Shown: in pieces, positions 41,780-53,984 of the stretch
Layout of the letters: each line of letters starts with the position of its first letter
Numbering within the stretch: position 1 is the stretch's first letter
Source of the DNA: Tubulanus polymorphus
Taxonomy: Eukaryota > Nemertea > Palaeonemertea > Tubulaniformes > Tubulanidae
DNA: 64,000 bases
Direction: 5' to 3'
NCBI RefSeq assembly: GCF_964204645.1
Contig: NW_027437439.1
Span: 62,001 to 126,000, forward strand
Notes under the pieces: model-generated
The model's database searches: none
Seen by the model: only the letters and a program-made list of their open reading frames with translations
Told to the model about the DNA's origin: nothing
Translations under genes and position numbers: made by a program

Positions 41780-41987
41780 ATAAAAATATGTATTATAAAT
41801 GGAGAGTAAACAAGCACACAGTGAGAACAACAAATCATTCCTAGATAGAATAAAAGATACTTCAAATGTCAAATCAGTAGATTATAAATTTAAGAAGTTA
41901 AAAGAATTAATAATCCATTATAAATATCTAATTACAAATATTGATACAGTTACTAACAAATATGGAGATAAATTAGTTATACACTAA
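41780..41987 (+). pseudogene. 5' fragment of a Polinton small gene in host DNA
   Basis: 62 codons match the N-terminal half of the Polinton gene at 20301-20642 (SKQAHSE..., RIKDTSNVKSVDYKFKKLKE, YLITNIDTVTNKYGDKLVIH), with three extra residues and several substitutions. Even the A-rich leader (TATAAAAATATGTATTATAA) is kept. It stops abruptly after LVIH. It must derive from a different Polinton copy, because it is clearly diverged. No other Polinton sequence is seen beside it. Confidence 0.9.
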
Positions 41988-42119
41988 TTAATTTTAATTT
42001 CATTTGTTTATGATAAGATTCGTGTTTAATTTCAGCGACGATTCGAGTTATAGACAATGAAAATGTTATTTATATTACAGACAATGAAGATTTGATAAAT
42101 TGAATTTATTGCATATTTC

Positions 42120-42365
42120 CTATGATGATATCATCTTAATTTATTTTAGGTGATAATCAATTGCAAATAGTTCTAAGATTCGTGGTTGATTCCTGTGAAA
42201 ATTCGAGTGACAATTCAATAATTGAAATGTGATTGATAAATTGTGTTGCAAACTGATTTTTCTTTCAATTCGATTTTGAAAGGATTTAATTTACTGCATA
42301 GAACTATCATTTTAACGAGGACTGTTAGAGAATATCTGATATTATATCTAATTCATATATTCTAC
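42120..42365 (+). repeat. Third, truncated copy of the segmental-duplication start
   Basis: Matches the first ~245 bp of the units at 39716 and 45340 (GATAATCAATTGCAAATAGT ... ATCATTTTAACGAGGACTGT). It ends where the LINE begins. Confidence 0.85.
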
Positions 42366-44560
42366 TTCGAAACTCGGAATTGCACTTGCGCGAAACGACG
42401 CAAAATCGTTCTGGCGTATTCTAAAATCCACCCAGGAAAAAAACGAAAGAAAGGGTAATAAACCGACATTAAATGAATTCGAAACTTATTTTGCCGGCCT
42501 GGGCGAATCCGTGAACAATGCTACTATTGATCCCGACCTCCAACTTAATAATCGAGACCAATTAAAGTCGCAGGAGCCACGTGATTTAGATTTTCCTGTT
42601 ACGATAGAGGAAGTGAAATTTGCAATAAAAAAACTGAAACGCGGAAAATCGCCTGGATTAGATGATATACTTCCTTTGTACTATGTTTGTAGCAGCAGTT
42701 GATACCTTGGCGCCTACCCTGACTATACATTTTAATGCCATTTTAGAAACCGGTTTGTACCCAAGCGACTGGTGTGAGGGTTGTATTACTCCGATCTATA
42801 AAAAGGGCTCCGTATCAGATCCCAATAACTATAGAGGGATAACTGTGCTAAGCTGTTTCGGAAAGGTCTTTTCTACCATTATTAACACTCGTATAATTCA
42901 GTGGACAGAAACATATATCATATCATAAACGAATGTCAGGCTGGCTTTAGGCCAAACAACGGTACTACGCAACAATCGTTTGTGATATCATCCTTAATTA
43001 ACCATTGTCTTCAGTCGAAAATGAAAGGTGTGTGCTTTGCGTTTATCGATTTCTCTAAGGCCTTCGATGTTCTAAATCATGAGATATTATGGAAGAAATT
43101 AATCCAATCGGGAATTACAGGCAAAGTTTATAATATGTTGCGCTCAATGTATGCTAGTAATAGATCCTGTGTAAAAAGTGATGGTTTCCTATCTCGGTTT
43201 TTTAACTCTGATACTGGAGTGAGACAGGGGCGGAATGCATTTCACCAGCTCTTCGTAATCTCTATATAAATGATATGGAAAATTTCATTATTGAAAACGG
43301 TCACACTGGTGTAGATTTTGAATTCTTTAGAATATACCTCTTGCTCCATGCTGATGACACTGTCATCGTGGCTAAATCACCCACAGAGCTGCAGAGATCT
43401 CTAGATATACTTAACCAATATTGTACAAAAATGAAACTATCAGTCAACACTGAAAAAACCAAAGTCATGAAAGTATGCTATCGTAGGTCTGCATTTCAAC
43501 CACTTAGGTGTGTCTACGATGGTAATCAGCTTGACGAGGTATCTGTGTTTAAATATCTAGGATTGATTACACAGGGTAATGGCTGTCTCAGACATTCAAT
43601 AGAATCTTTAGCTGATCAAGGATTAAATGCTATGTTTGCAATGAAGAAGTATTTGCTAAGTGCAAGACTCTTGACCCCAAAAGTAAAGGGGGATATTTTT
43701 GATAAACTTGTAAAATCAGTCTTAATGTATAGTTCTCCGGTATTGGCATTCCAGAACTTAGAGGCTATTGAATCTGTACACCTTAAATTTTGTAAATATG
43801 TGCTAAGACTAAGACGTTCTACTCCTAATGTAATGGTCTATGGAGAACTGGGCAGGTATCCCATTAGCGTTGACGTTGCTATTTCTGTTTGTAAGTTTTG
43901 GGTAAAAATATTAGATTCCCCTGCCTGGACAAGCTTGAGAAAAACTTACGATCTGTTACTAATGGACTCGAATAATGTTCCAAATGCAAAAAACTGGGCA
44001 ACAGATATGCGAGATTTGTTGAACCGCCTAGGTTTAGGTAATTTTTGGCTAGACTAGGCTATATACAATAAAACTCTGAGGGATATTTAGATATCAGCGA
44101 CCATCATTTGGTTAACATTTTAAGTAAATTTAGGTGTAGTAATCATAACCTGCATGTTGAAACTGGAAGATGGGCCCGACCCATCACACCCAGAGAACAG
44201 CGTATATGTAGCCTTTGTAACACTGACCAAGTAGAAGATGAGTACCACGTATTGAAATGCTTACAGTGCCCTGAGAAGCAATCTTCTTTCGAACTATTAT
44301 GTTCACCATCCATCTGTCTTCAAATTTATTAACTTATTATCTTCCAACTCTCCTGCCACCATTATAAAACTAGGCAAGTGTTTATATCAATTATTTAAAA
44401 GAAGAAAATTGCTACTCAGGGACGATAATCTCTAAATCGCATAAACCGTCATGGGAGATATTGTTGTTTTGCTTTATCCCGTATTGTAATAAAATTAGTA
44501 TAACTGTTATAGACTGATCTTAAGAATGATAATGGATAATAATGAAGTTCCGAAGCAAAA
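42366..44560 (+). mobile_element. LINE (CR1/Jockey-like non-LTR retrotransposon), 5' truncated and decayed
   Basis: The RT reading is spread over several frames. LKRGKSPGLDDI precedes PIYKKGSVSDPNNYRGITVL, then QAGFRPNNGTTQQSF, motif A CFAFIDFSKAFDVLNHEIL, motif B SDTGVRQG and motif C LLLHADDTVIVAKS (HADD in place of the usual Y/FADD). A CxxC...H...C finger lies near the end (CSLCNTDQVEDEYHVLKC). At least four frame breaks are visible. The endonuclease domain is missing. The exact 3' end is uncertain. Confidence 0.88.
42400..44332 (+). pseudogene. LINE reverse transcriptase remnant
   Basis: Frames 42511-42702, 42662-42928, 42901-43269, 43275-44057 and 44108-44332 carry successive parts of one ORF2-like protein. 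The longest piece (43275-44057) holds motif C, KLSVNTEKTKVMKV and the thumb region. Shifts near 42690, 42910 and 43265 and a break near 44057 disable it. Confidence 0.88.
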
Positions 44561-45008
44561 GTACTTTAAATAATTCAAAAAAAGAAACAATGAGCATTAC
44601 CGTAATTTGAGACGAATACTTAAGTTTTAAAAATATATTTAATTTGAGTATCCTGGATGTTAATTAAGAACAAAGTCTCTATAATCGCTAAAGTTTTATG
44701 AAAATTAATTTCTGTTAAATGATAATACTAGCTCTCTAAAGTTTCTCTTGTTGTATACGTCTGTTGGTAACTCGCAGAGAATAGCTGTTCTCTCAACGAT
44801 AAGCAAGGAGTGAGTAAATCATTCCGCGTCATGACAGGAGGGTTGGAAAGAAAAAGTTAGTTTAGCAAATCAGTTTCCCAAATAAATTTAGATTAGCGAA
44901 TCATTAGGGCTAAATTTTACATGACCAAAGCAGTCATGACAGTTAGGTTGCTGCTCCTTGCCAAAAGTCGAGTGGGAGAGTCGGTATTTTACGAATGCCG
45001 ATTCTTTC

Positions 45009-45186
45009 TATAAAAGGGATCCGCAGTCTTGGGAGAGCAGACACTCGATAGAGATTCGGTAGATACTTGATAGAAGCTTGTTTGGGACTTGATTCAGGAC
45101 AGTTACCAGCAGGAGAGTCCAATAGGAACTTAGAGTTAGGAACTGGACTGTGTTTTAACTGGAAAGCTTAGATTAATTATAAAGGT
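45009..45186 (+). promoter_or_regulatory. Candidate TATA promoter and first exon with splice donor
   Basis: TATAAAAG at 45009-45016 is followed ~25-30 bp later by a purine-rich GCAGACACTCGATAGAG start region, and AAAG|GTAAAT offers a donor at 45184/45185. Immediately downstream lies the second copy of the exon-like modules. This could be the 5' end of a non-coding gene, or the promoter of an unrecognised LTR-type element. Confidence 0.35.
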
Positions 45187-45339
45187 AAATACAATTCGTT
45201 TTACTATCATTATATTCATTCAAATTTTCGGCATTCTAGTTTTTTCTTGGGTTCGTGCACGGACACATTCTCTTGCCAGGGACCTATCATCGCTTTTATT
45301 AAACAACGGCTAAGGAGAGGATTGTGACCGATGTATCAC

Positions 45340-46930
45340 TATGATGATATCAACTTAATTTATATTAGTTGATAATCAATTGCAAATAGTTCTAAGATTC
45401 GTGCTTGATTCCTGTGAAAATTCGAGTGACGATTCAATGATGGAAATGTGATTGCTAAATTGTGTTGGAAATTGATTTTTCTTTCAATTCGATTTTGAAA
45501 GGATTTAAATTACTGCATAGAACTATCATTTTAACGAGGACTGTTAAAGAATATCTGATATTATATCTACTTCATGCATTAGGTAGGATATTGAAGTGCA
45601 CATATGTCCCTTACGTGAGGTTAGGTGAGTAAAAAGGGAGATCTATTAGCTTTTTATCAATTAGGTCTACTAGATCTAAATTCTAATATGCGAAGTTGCC
45701 GAGGAATGCTTTCGACAGTTCACATCTCGTGTATGAATTAGTATAGTTGACTCCCTGTCTCTGGGATCTCACTCGGGCATCCAACCTAAACTTGAACATT
45801 GATTCAATCTTCCAGTCAGAACTGAAATATGAAATTGTTGTTTTTCAGATCAGCCATTCCTCACTGAGGACCTGATTGCTGTCAATACCCGGAAGCTGAG
45901 TAAACCGACGCTGTGAACTCCAGACATTTTTGAGATAATCCATGATGCTGCACACAGAAATTGGTGGTGAGTAGATTTGTAGGTTTTTATTACTGGCTAA
46001 AACAGATTACAATGTGCATGTATCGAGGCAAATTAAAGGTTATTATTGAGATCAATACTTTTTTCAGATATGCTCTACTTCCTCGGGACCTGATTGCTGT
46101 CAATGCGTGCTGGACTTAACCAACAAGACCGGACAGATATTATTCCTGTTGCTTGGGTGTCACATCTCCAAATGAAACGATAACTGATCGAAAAAATTCA
46201 TGAAGTTCCACTCACGAATCGGTAAGAGACATTTTAATTTCAATTCTAAATGTCAAACTTAAGTTGCGTCGGATTCAAGCTGATTCAAGTCTCATTAAAC
46301 TGTGGTTGCTTTTTCAGAGAAGACCTTCCTGTGCAGGATCTGATCGCTGCCAATGCGTGTTGACTAAACCGACAAATACAGTTTCCAGATTCCAGACCTT
46401 CATCACTTCATCATGACCTGATTGCATCAAGTGTGTGCCGACAAAAACAACCTGATCTGATAGAGAACTCATGTGAGCTGAATGATAAATCTCTTCGAGG
46501 AAAAGATAATCGAAAACTGCTCACATAAATCGGTGAGTAGACATTTTAAATTTTTTCACTATAGGAATCTGAGGTTAGGTAAGGTTTAATTTTAATTTTA
46601 ACAGGATATTTCGTGTTCACTCACGCGTGACGAGGGTGGATATACAAACTACCATCGTCACGCATTGAATCATCCAAGAGAATTTCAAATATTGGTTTTC
46701 TAAATGATGCACTTTCACCATTTCTCGGGATCAACCCAAATCGCGACCGGTAGACTCAAACTCTTCCGGCTACGGTCTCCACACGTCACATGAATCTAAT
46801 GTCTAATCACCATGATTTCATTTCAATAAACTGCAGAGTTATATGATATTGAATAACTACTTATGTTTCAAAAATGAGCGCAAATTATCGCAACAATGGG
46901 AACCTCGAGGGACCGCCACTAGATGGCGCC
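45340..46930 (+). repeat. Segmental duplication, copy 2, with exon-like non-coding modules
   Basis: This repeats 39716-41335 with scattered differences and indels. The module boundaries are retained: TTTTTCAG at ~45848 with TTGGTG|GTGAGT near 45966; TTTTTTCAG near 46068 with ATCG|GTAAGA at 46221; TTTTTCAG near 46316 with ATCG|GTGAGT near 46533. Retention of splice-like ends in both copies argues for constraint, or simply for recent duplication. No coding frame is seen. Confidence 0.65.
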
Positions 46931-47097
46931 TAGAAACTGGAAACTTCTTTATTATGAATGATACAATGAATCATTGTATTCGTTAAACTTATCAGGTCGT
47001 GACCCCAAACGAACTCAACCAAGTTTTAGGATTTCGAGGTTCAAATCCAATTTATAGATAGGCAAATATTATAAAGTGACTCTTGTCAAACTGTTGT

Positions 47098-50000
47098 TTA
47101 TTTACTAGATGTCGTCAATCCTAGTCGTCGTTTATTGCGTTCACGAATAGATTTCATATCGATATTTAGTATTGTATAAAGAAGCGGATTCAGAGACGAG
47201 TTGATCGGTAAAAATAGAACGGCCAGCCAAGCGGCCACCTGGTTCGGTATCTCGACCGTAAATACGGCGCAAAACTGAACGATTATTATCGGTAGCCAGC
47301 AAAATAGATTACAAAGATTGATTACTAAACTCCTTCGTGCTAAAACCAGTTCGGTAGGATCGGCTCTACCCGAGCCCGACCTACTTCCAGATACGAGTCT
47401 ATACATCTGAGCGTACGTCGTCATTATCGTAGCCAATATGGCCGCATTGAACAAGGCAAAAATAGCGAATGAATAGTGCCAGCCATCGACATCGATCGTC
47501 AGTAAATTCATAGGCAAACAAACTCCGGTTGTACCATAAAAATTGTCTCCGAAGTAAGACGACGATGACAGCGGTAGAATAGAAACTGTGCTTATAACGA
47601 GCCAACAAATGCAGCAAATACCGATAACGTATTTCGGAGTTATAATCGGACTTCGAGAAAACGGGTTGACGATATTTGAATATCTCTGACGCGTTAGAAT
47701 TAAGAGAAAAGTCAAGGAACCTTCGCACGAAACGGTGACAAAAACCCCGGAGAGACGGCATAATGAGCTATCCGTCCAGGTTTCAGAATTCAGATAATAA
47801 ACGCCTTTGAACGCGTAGTCAGCTCCCGCAATCAAAAACAAATAGACCGACATCAGAAAATCACAACCGGCAATATTTATGATGAGGATGTCTGAAGATG
47901 TGTTACGTGTTCCGGAGGATCCCATCCGCAAAGCTTGAACGCGAAATAAGATAACGATACTGTTAGCGAGAAAACTGAAAGATGCGATCATCCAGATGAT
48001 GGCCCTCAGTACAGTGTTACCCATCAGGTCAGAACAGGTGGAAAATTGATCAGCTTCGGGGAGACATCGGTCAACATTCGGTGCCATGCAGCAAAATTTG
48101 TAAGCATCCGAAGCGAGGTATTTCAATGATGTAAGATCGCCAAGAACGTTTCTTTGTACGGATATTACTTCAAAATTGTTGACAAGGTCTAGAATTTCAA
48201 GTCGAGCCAATCCCGAAAAAGCATAGCTAGAAATATAATGGATTCTGTTACTGCTGATATTTAATGTCTGTAATGCGGATAAACCTTTAAATACATTTTC
48301 ACCGAGAACCGATATAGAAAGTCCGTGAAGATCGAGAACAGTAAGTGACGTCAGACCTCGGAAACTACCGTCTTCTAAATGTTGCAGCGGATTTCCGATA
48401 AGAAATAGTTGTTTTAAAGCGATCAAACCTGCGAATGTATTAGCAGATAATGATGTTATGCGGTTGTGAGTCAGGTCTAATGTGTATAGATTATTTAGAT
48501 TAGAAAACGCTTTTGGAACGATGTAAGATAAATTATTGCCTGAAATGTCGAGAAAACGAAGATAAATGAAAGAGTTTAACATCGATTCGTTAAATACGAC
48601 TCGGTTATTCGACAAAATCAAAGCCCGAGTTGATTCTATAAAACGACCAGTAATATCCGATAAAAGAGCATTTTCACAATCGATGAAATGACCCCGGCAA
48701 TTACAACGCTCAGGACACGTGACCTTACAGTATGACTCGTCATCCGAGTTATGTTTACAATTAACGACACCGTCGCAAACTTCAGATTGCGGAATACAAC
48801 GATTTTCCTGACCACATTTAAACATTCCCAGACACGACCAAGTCTCGCAGTTTCGTTCATCTTCTGAATTAGGACAATCGGATCGACCGTCACAAACGTG
48901 TCTGATCGGTATACAGTAAGATGCCGGACATTTTACAGTACCAGCCGCGCATTCGAAGTCATTACACGCGAGTATATGTTCAAGATTTCTACATACCGGG
49001 AAACCAATCGGCATCCTTTCTAAAATACACCTTTCGTGTCGGGAATAACAGCGAGGAGAATTGAACGAACATCTTTGTTCATCCGATTCCTTACACAGAT
49101 CTGTGAAACGAGTCGTACAGTGATTGTCATTATTACAGTAAACCTCGGGATTCACTGTCATATTAGTGACCAATTCGTCTTCTTCGAGACTTCCGCTACA
49201 ATCCACGACACCGTCCCGATACAACTGAGAACTAATACATTCACCGTCCGCGCACGAGAACCCCTGACAAAGTTCGGCAGTGCAGCCGATCTCATCGGAG
49301 CCGTCTTTACAGTTGGCTAGTCCGTCACATCGTTTATAACTATCGATGCATTGGTGATTGGAACCGCGATATTGCGTAGATAAACACGGTGGATGATAGC
49401 ACGAGTTCTCATCCGAGCCATCTACGCAATCTCTCATAAAGTCACAGAAACCGCTAATCGATATAACCTGTCCATCGATACAGCGGAACTGACTGTGCAA
49501 ATTGATATCCGTACAATCGAGTTCATCTTCACCGTGTTGACAGTCGTGTCTGGTATCACATACGCGATGGTCGCTGATACATCTTTGATCGTTACATTCA
49601 AACTGCCACGATTTACAACCGCTTATAGAAGCTGATTCTTCACTAGTTACATTATAGATACACAACACGGAATGTACTTTATCTTTTGTATTATCGAAAG
49701 GTTTTAATAACCATTCAACTGATTGAATATAAGTAATTCCATTTCTGGTCACCATTGGTTTGATAACTTTAAATCCGTCGCGGCCCATTGTCAGTATGGC
49801 GCCATGTTGATGTCGATATTGAAATTCGCTGACCAAATTGTTCAAGTCGCTTTCTGTATTTGAGGTGATTTTTACTATTTCGGCGCGGAAACTGTGACAC
49901 ATTTCTCTAGCACTCCGAATATTCAAACCTCGATTGTTTTTCCAGTCGGTTAGTATTTGATAACATTGTCCCGAAATAGTTACCCAACTTCTTGGACAGG

Positions 50001-50367
50001 TTGAATTAGTTAAAGGTACATCGGGAATCATTTGATCTCTGGTTTTATTTAAGTCTGTACTTGTTGAATTGTTCGCGTCGTTTATCGTTGAATTGTGTTC
50101 GTTTTTGACGTCGATTCTCTCGGATTCACAAATGAATGTCGTGTGCGTCTCCTCGATTTGACACGGGAATCGAACCCAGTTCGCCGATCCTCGTGGATTA
50201 TTCAGTATCATCGCCGTGCACGGCATATTGACGTCATTTATCGGTTGTTTTCTTAGCGGAGATATCAATCCTCGAATAACTTCTGGTATCGTTTCATTAA
50301 TAACAGGTTTATACCACTCTGTGTAGCTCAATGGTTTACCGTCAATCCACGTGTAATAACCATCATT
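47098..50367 (-). CDS. Receptor copy B, exon 3: C-lectin end, LDLa repeats, LRRs, 7TM
   Basis: 1089 residues from acceptor AAACAG|AATGATGG to the stop. It has the same domain order as copy A. Differences include RGSNHQC where A has RCSNHQC, losing one cysteine of an LDLa module, several LRR changes (AFSGLARLEILDLVNN), and a different tail (ERNKRRLGLTTSSK). TM3 ends RQRYSNIVNPF and TM7 has NPLLYTI as in A. Coding similarity is high and third-position changes dominate in the 7TM part, so the copy is under purifying selection and probably active. Confidence 0.9.
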   Translation of the reverse strand, partial: NDGYYTWIDGKPLSYTEWYKPVINETIPEVIRGLISPLRKQPINDVNMPCTAMILNNPRGSANWVRFPCQIEETHTTFICESERIDVKNEHNSTINDANNSTSTDLNKTRDQMIPDVPLTNSTCPRSWVTISGQCYQILTDWKNNRGLNIRSAREMCHSFRAEIVKITSNTESDLNNLVSEFQYRHQHGAILTMGRDGFKVIKPMVTRNGITYIQSVEWLLKPFDNTKDKVHSVLCIYNVTSEESASISGCKSWQFECNDQRCISDHRVCDTRHDCQHGEDELDCTDINLHSQFRCIDGQVISISGFCDFMRDCVDGSDENSCYHPPCLSTQYRGSNHQCIDSYKRCDGLANCKDGSDEIGCTAELCQGFSCADGECISSQLYRDGVVDCSGSLEEDELVTNMTVNPEVYCNNDNHCTTRFTDLCKESDEQRCSFNSPRCYSRHERCILERMPIGFPVCRNLEHILACNDFECAAGTVKCPASYCIPIRHVCDGRSDCPNSEDERNCETWSCLGMFKCGQENRCIPQSEVCDGVVNCKHNSDDESYCKVTCPERCNCRGHFIDCENALLSDITGRFIESTRALILSNNRVVFNESMLNSFIYLRFLDISGNNLSYIVPKAFSNLNNLYTLDLTHNRITSLSANTFAGLIALKQLFLIGNPLQHLEDGSFRGLTSLTVLDLHGLSISVLGENVFKGLSALQTLNISSNRIHYISSYAFSGLARLEILDLVNNFEVISVQRNVLGDLTSLKYLASDAYKFCCMAPNVDRCLPEADQFSTCSDLMGNTVLRAIIWMIASFSFLANSIVILFRVQALRMGSSGTRNTSSDILIINIAGCDFLMSVYLFLIAGADYAFKGVYYLNSETWTDSSLCRLSGVFVTVSCEGSLTFLLILTRQRYSNIVNPFSRSPIITPKYVIGICCICWLVISTVSILPLSSSSYFGDNFYGTTGVCLPMNLLTIDVDGWHYSFAIFALFNAAILATIMTTYAQMYRLVSGSRSGSGRADPTELVLARRSLVINLCNLFCWLPIIIVQFCAVFTVEIPNQVAAWLAVLFLPINSSLNPLLYTILNIDMKSIRERNKRRLGLTTSSK

Positions 50368-50448
50368 CTGTTTCACGAGGAAAATGAAATATATCGCTTC
50401 TTTAAAAATCTTTCTATTCTAATTCATATTTGTATACATTAGTCTTAC

Positions 50449-51792
50449 CTTCCATTTCAATCCAATCATCATTACGAGCGCTTTTAATGTATATGCGATC
50501 TGGAGGAGTTCTGTTGCGAATAATCTTTTGATCGAAATCATTTCCTGTTCTGAGTTGATACTGAGTAGATGTCCCGCGTACTTCTGTCTACAGTATATTT
50601 CGGCGTTCTCCCAATTCAGACGTTCATCTCTGATGAATTTGATGCAGGAAATTCCCGAATCCAAATATCCTTGTTTACAGTAGAAATCATCGAAATGTTT
50701 AATCGGTAACGACTCGTGTAAAGTGTATTGTATTTGAAATATCGGAATGAAATTGTTCACTTCAAAACGCAGAGTGTTATCTGTTAAACTGTGAAATATA
50801 AGTCCACGAACCGCGTTATGATCACATATTTTAGTTTCATATTGAGAGTCAATAGTTTTGAAATATTCACCATTATGAAAAGGTTTATAATTCATTAGTT
50901 GTATTAGAATAATCGGATCATTCGCTTTATTGTTGTATTTTTCACATGAAACTGGTCCAATAGATTTGACAATAAATCTGTAATATTGAAATATATTTTG
51001 TTGTATCGGGTTTTCAAATCTATATGAAATAGATTTTGATGTACGTCCTGCCCGACCCGGGTAGTTCGGTGACTGCACGAGTCCACATTTATCTTTAGTA
51101 GTAACTGGAAGAAATGAACCGGCAAGTCCCAAACTATCCGCTTTTTTTACACCTAGACATTTACGACGTAGTTCAACTATTAGTGGATACCACCAGAAAA
51201 CGAACCCATCACCTGTGAAATCTACAGTGTTTAATACGAGACTGTTATTAAGAAACTGATTACTCAAACTCAGAGACTGATCACATCGCCATGACATCTT
51301 GAGAAAACATCGGTCAATTTGATATTCGTGTTCTGATAATAAGTGAATATTTCTCGAGCGAAGGCGTCGATTTTCAGGTGTAATCACGAGACAGTGTGAC
51401 GTCATATTGAACTGACGTACTTCTTCCTGTAGAACATAACCATCACAATCAGTAGGAGCAAATTTAAGAAATGAGCTACCAACTGTTAACTGATTGTTAT
51501 AATAAGCGTATGCTACTACAGTAACCGGTCCACCTGATGTAATCAGGCTGACGACAGATCGACCGTAGTATGAACCAGGACAATACGGACCATAGCGTCT
51601 AGCTGTGAAATTACTACCATCAAATATATAAAAACCAGCTCGATCACAGTTTTCTGATAGCACTGTTAGTTTCAACTGTTCTTCATAGATGTTCACTTTC
51701 CAGTTTAGTTGTAATGTAGTTACACGATACAATGTATTCTTTGATCTCGGGAACAAACGATTAGCTAATAATGACGTCATGCTTACATAATT
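50449..51792 (-). CDS. Receptor copy B, exon 2: CUB-like region and lectin start
   Basis: 448 codons, phase 0 at both ends: acceptor ATATTTCAG|AATTATG and donor TGGAAG|GTAAGACT. It encodes CGLVQSPNYPGRAGRTSKS and the lectin half with CIKFIRDERLNWENAEIYCR. Relative to copy A it lacks three residues near TVGSSFLKFAP and diverges most around SFLPVTTKDKC and FHNGEYFKTI, on the outer face of the CUB-like part. Confidence 0.85.
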
Positions 51793-52107
51793 CTGAAATA
51801 TTAGAGGATTGATTACAACATTAAACGTTTACAATACTACAAATTCAAACCTTGTACGAGCTCGATATTTTGATAATGGTTCAAAATGTTGCAATCAAAT
51901 ATTAACTTAAATTCTTCCACAGATCATCATAATTTCTCTGCGTAAACAACGAGTGCGTCCGAATATATTGAAATTTGGGTCGCACATAACGTTGTTATTC
52001 CATGTTTCTTGGTAAAGTTTCACTGGTCATAATCGCCATCAAAATCATAGATAATTACAATGATTCTATTACACGAACCTAATCTACAAATCATTGTTAT
52101 TACATAC

Positions 52108-53343
52108 CGATATCTGTTCCTTGTTGACGTAAACGTCTGATATTGTCATCGACTTCACTTCAAATTCTATTGTCAAATTCGATCTTAAAAAATCCGATGT
52201 CGTTAAAACGCACAGAATCACGAGAAATCCGTCTGATTTTACACTCAGGGATTTAAGATGGTTAAAACTGAGTAAAATATCAGTTCTCACAATACGTAAC
52301 CCTTCCCGTGTATATACACCAACGACACCTGGTGACGAGACGAGATCACGTGTCCAGTTGAAGACGACGTACTGCAGAACATCGACTGTGATAGACCAGC
52401 AGTATAAGTGTTTAGTCTGAGTTACTATATGTGGTATTCCATCAATTGTAGTGAGCAATCCTGATTTATTATAGACTTGAATTAACGGGTTAGAGATGTT
52501 CCAATCTGATATTTTGTAAACTTGCACGAGCAACTGCGACTTAAACGACAGTTTATTTGAAATGAATTCAATACGTGCTTTATTAGTTTTAGTATAAAAC
52601 GATGAAGGTGGATGTCCGGTTTGTTCTCGTATAAGAGCTATAGGTTCACTGGTGCTGTTCCATCCGTCGTAAATTTGAGGACGAGTTTTCATCGGATCCT
52701 CACCTGGATATAATCTGAAATCTATCTGTATAAACGTTAAATTCATTGCAAACCCGTCTGGCATCCCGATCCATTCTAACAACAATTTACATCGCCAGGC
52801 AGAAATCATGAATTCATAACCTGTTTGAGTTAGTAATTCTTTCACTGCATGCTTGTGACATCTATGTAAGATTTTCAAGCGACTCTGTTCTTCAAAACGA
52901 TATATGATATAAACCCGACTACCTCGCGCTCCATCGACGTTACTCCTAAACAACAACGAAATCGAGCCGTTACTGCGGATATCTAGTTGTTTTCTTCCGG
53001 TAGCGCAGAGTTTGTTGTCGGACTCACCGACGAGAAGGTAGTTTTCGTTACAGAATATCGACGGCTCGATGTCGTAGTAAACTTGAACGAGAAAACTTCC
53101 CGGTAAAGAGCTGTTGACGAACCAATGACATTCGACACCGCGCACTAACGACGGATAGTTCGGTGAAACGATGTAACCAGACGTAGAATCGACGGAGTAT
53201 TGAGTGTTGTTACAAGATGAACTGACTGTAACAGACGCGGCTTCCTCGACAGAGTTTGCGCGATCAGCCCGCGTAAATATACAGTCTCCGCAAGCGATCA
53301 GTAAAACTACGAACAACGCTTTCATTCGCTGCATATTGAACAC
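52108..53343 (-). CDS. Receptor copy B, exon 1: signal peptide and CUB domains
   Basis: 412 codons, the same length as copy A, ending at donor TCG|GTATGT. The signal peptide and first CUB (GYIVSPNYPSLVRGVECHW) are intact, with all CUB cysteines. The middle part (FMISAWRCKLLLEWIGMPD) is closer to the copy C fragment than to copy A, which suggests C arose from a B-like gene or that gene conversion has mixed the copies. The full protein is about 1949 residues. Confidence 0.88.
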
Positions 53344-53790
53344 AATTCACGCTTCAAAACAAACACATTTCTAACTATTTCCAAGTTTGCGCGACATTTC
53401 TCATAAGAGTCGTTGCAAAGTAATGACAAGTTGTCAGAATGTCAGAAGTTGACGAATTGATCGAGTCCAATTATTTTGTAAAAAGATCTCCCATCAAACT
53501 GGCGCCAGTCTCGTATTTCTGTTACTTTCACCTGCGCTCGGTTTCGCAGTAATTACCGCGGTTTCTAAATTTAGACGTGTTTCAATATATCGTGTTTATA
53601 ATCAAGTGCAATTATTTCTCTAAAAATATTTACTGTCGCTCCCGAACTGCGTTCAGTTTGTGATAATATTCTATGACATTTTCTATCTTTACCTCAAAAT
53701 ATTCTGCGTCTCTGTAAAACACTTCGTCAATATCTGTTTTGACTAAATTCGCTCTACAGTCAATATAATAACTGAGTTAAAGCTAAGTGA
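53344..53790 (-). promoter_or_regulatory. Conserved 5' flank of receptor copy B
   Basis: Homologous to the flanks of A and C, ending in the same GAGTTAAAGCTAAGTGAAGC block. A short 7TM-exon scrap (GGGATCACAGCGGTAGA) lies just beyond, near 53875. Confidence 0.5.
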
Positions 53791-53984
53791 AGCGCATGGA
53801 TATCTGATTGTGGTGAGTAAGGTCTTGTTTGGAACAGATTGTTTTGAAGAAACAATAGCAACCAAGTAAGACGGGGATCACAGCGGTAGATCCGGAATCT
53901 ACACCTCGGAATACATCTTCCTACCAAGTTTAGAAGGAATCAGAGAAAAAAATTTTTTCGCCGAAAAAAAACTCCTGGACTTAC

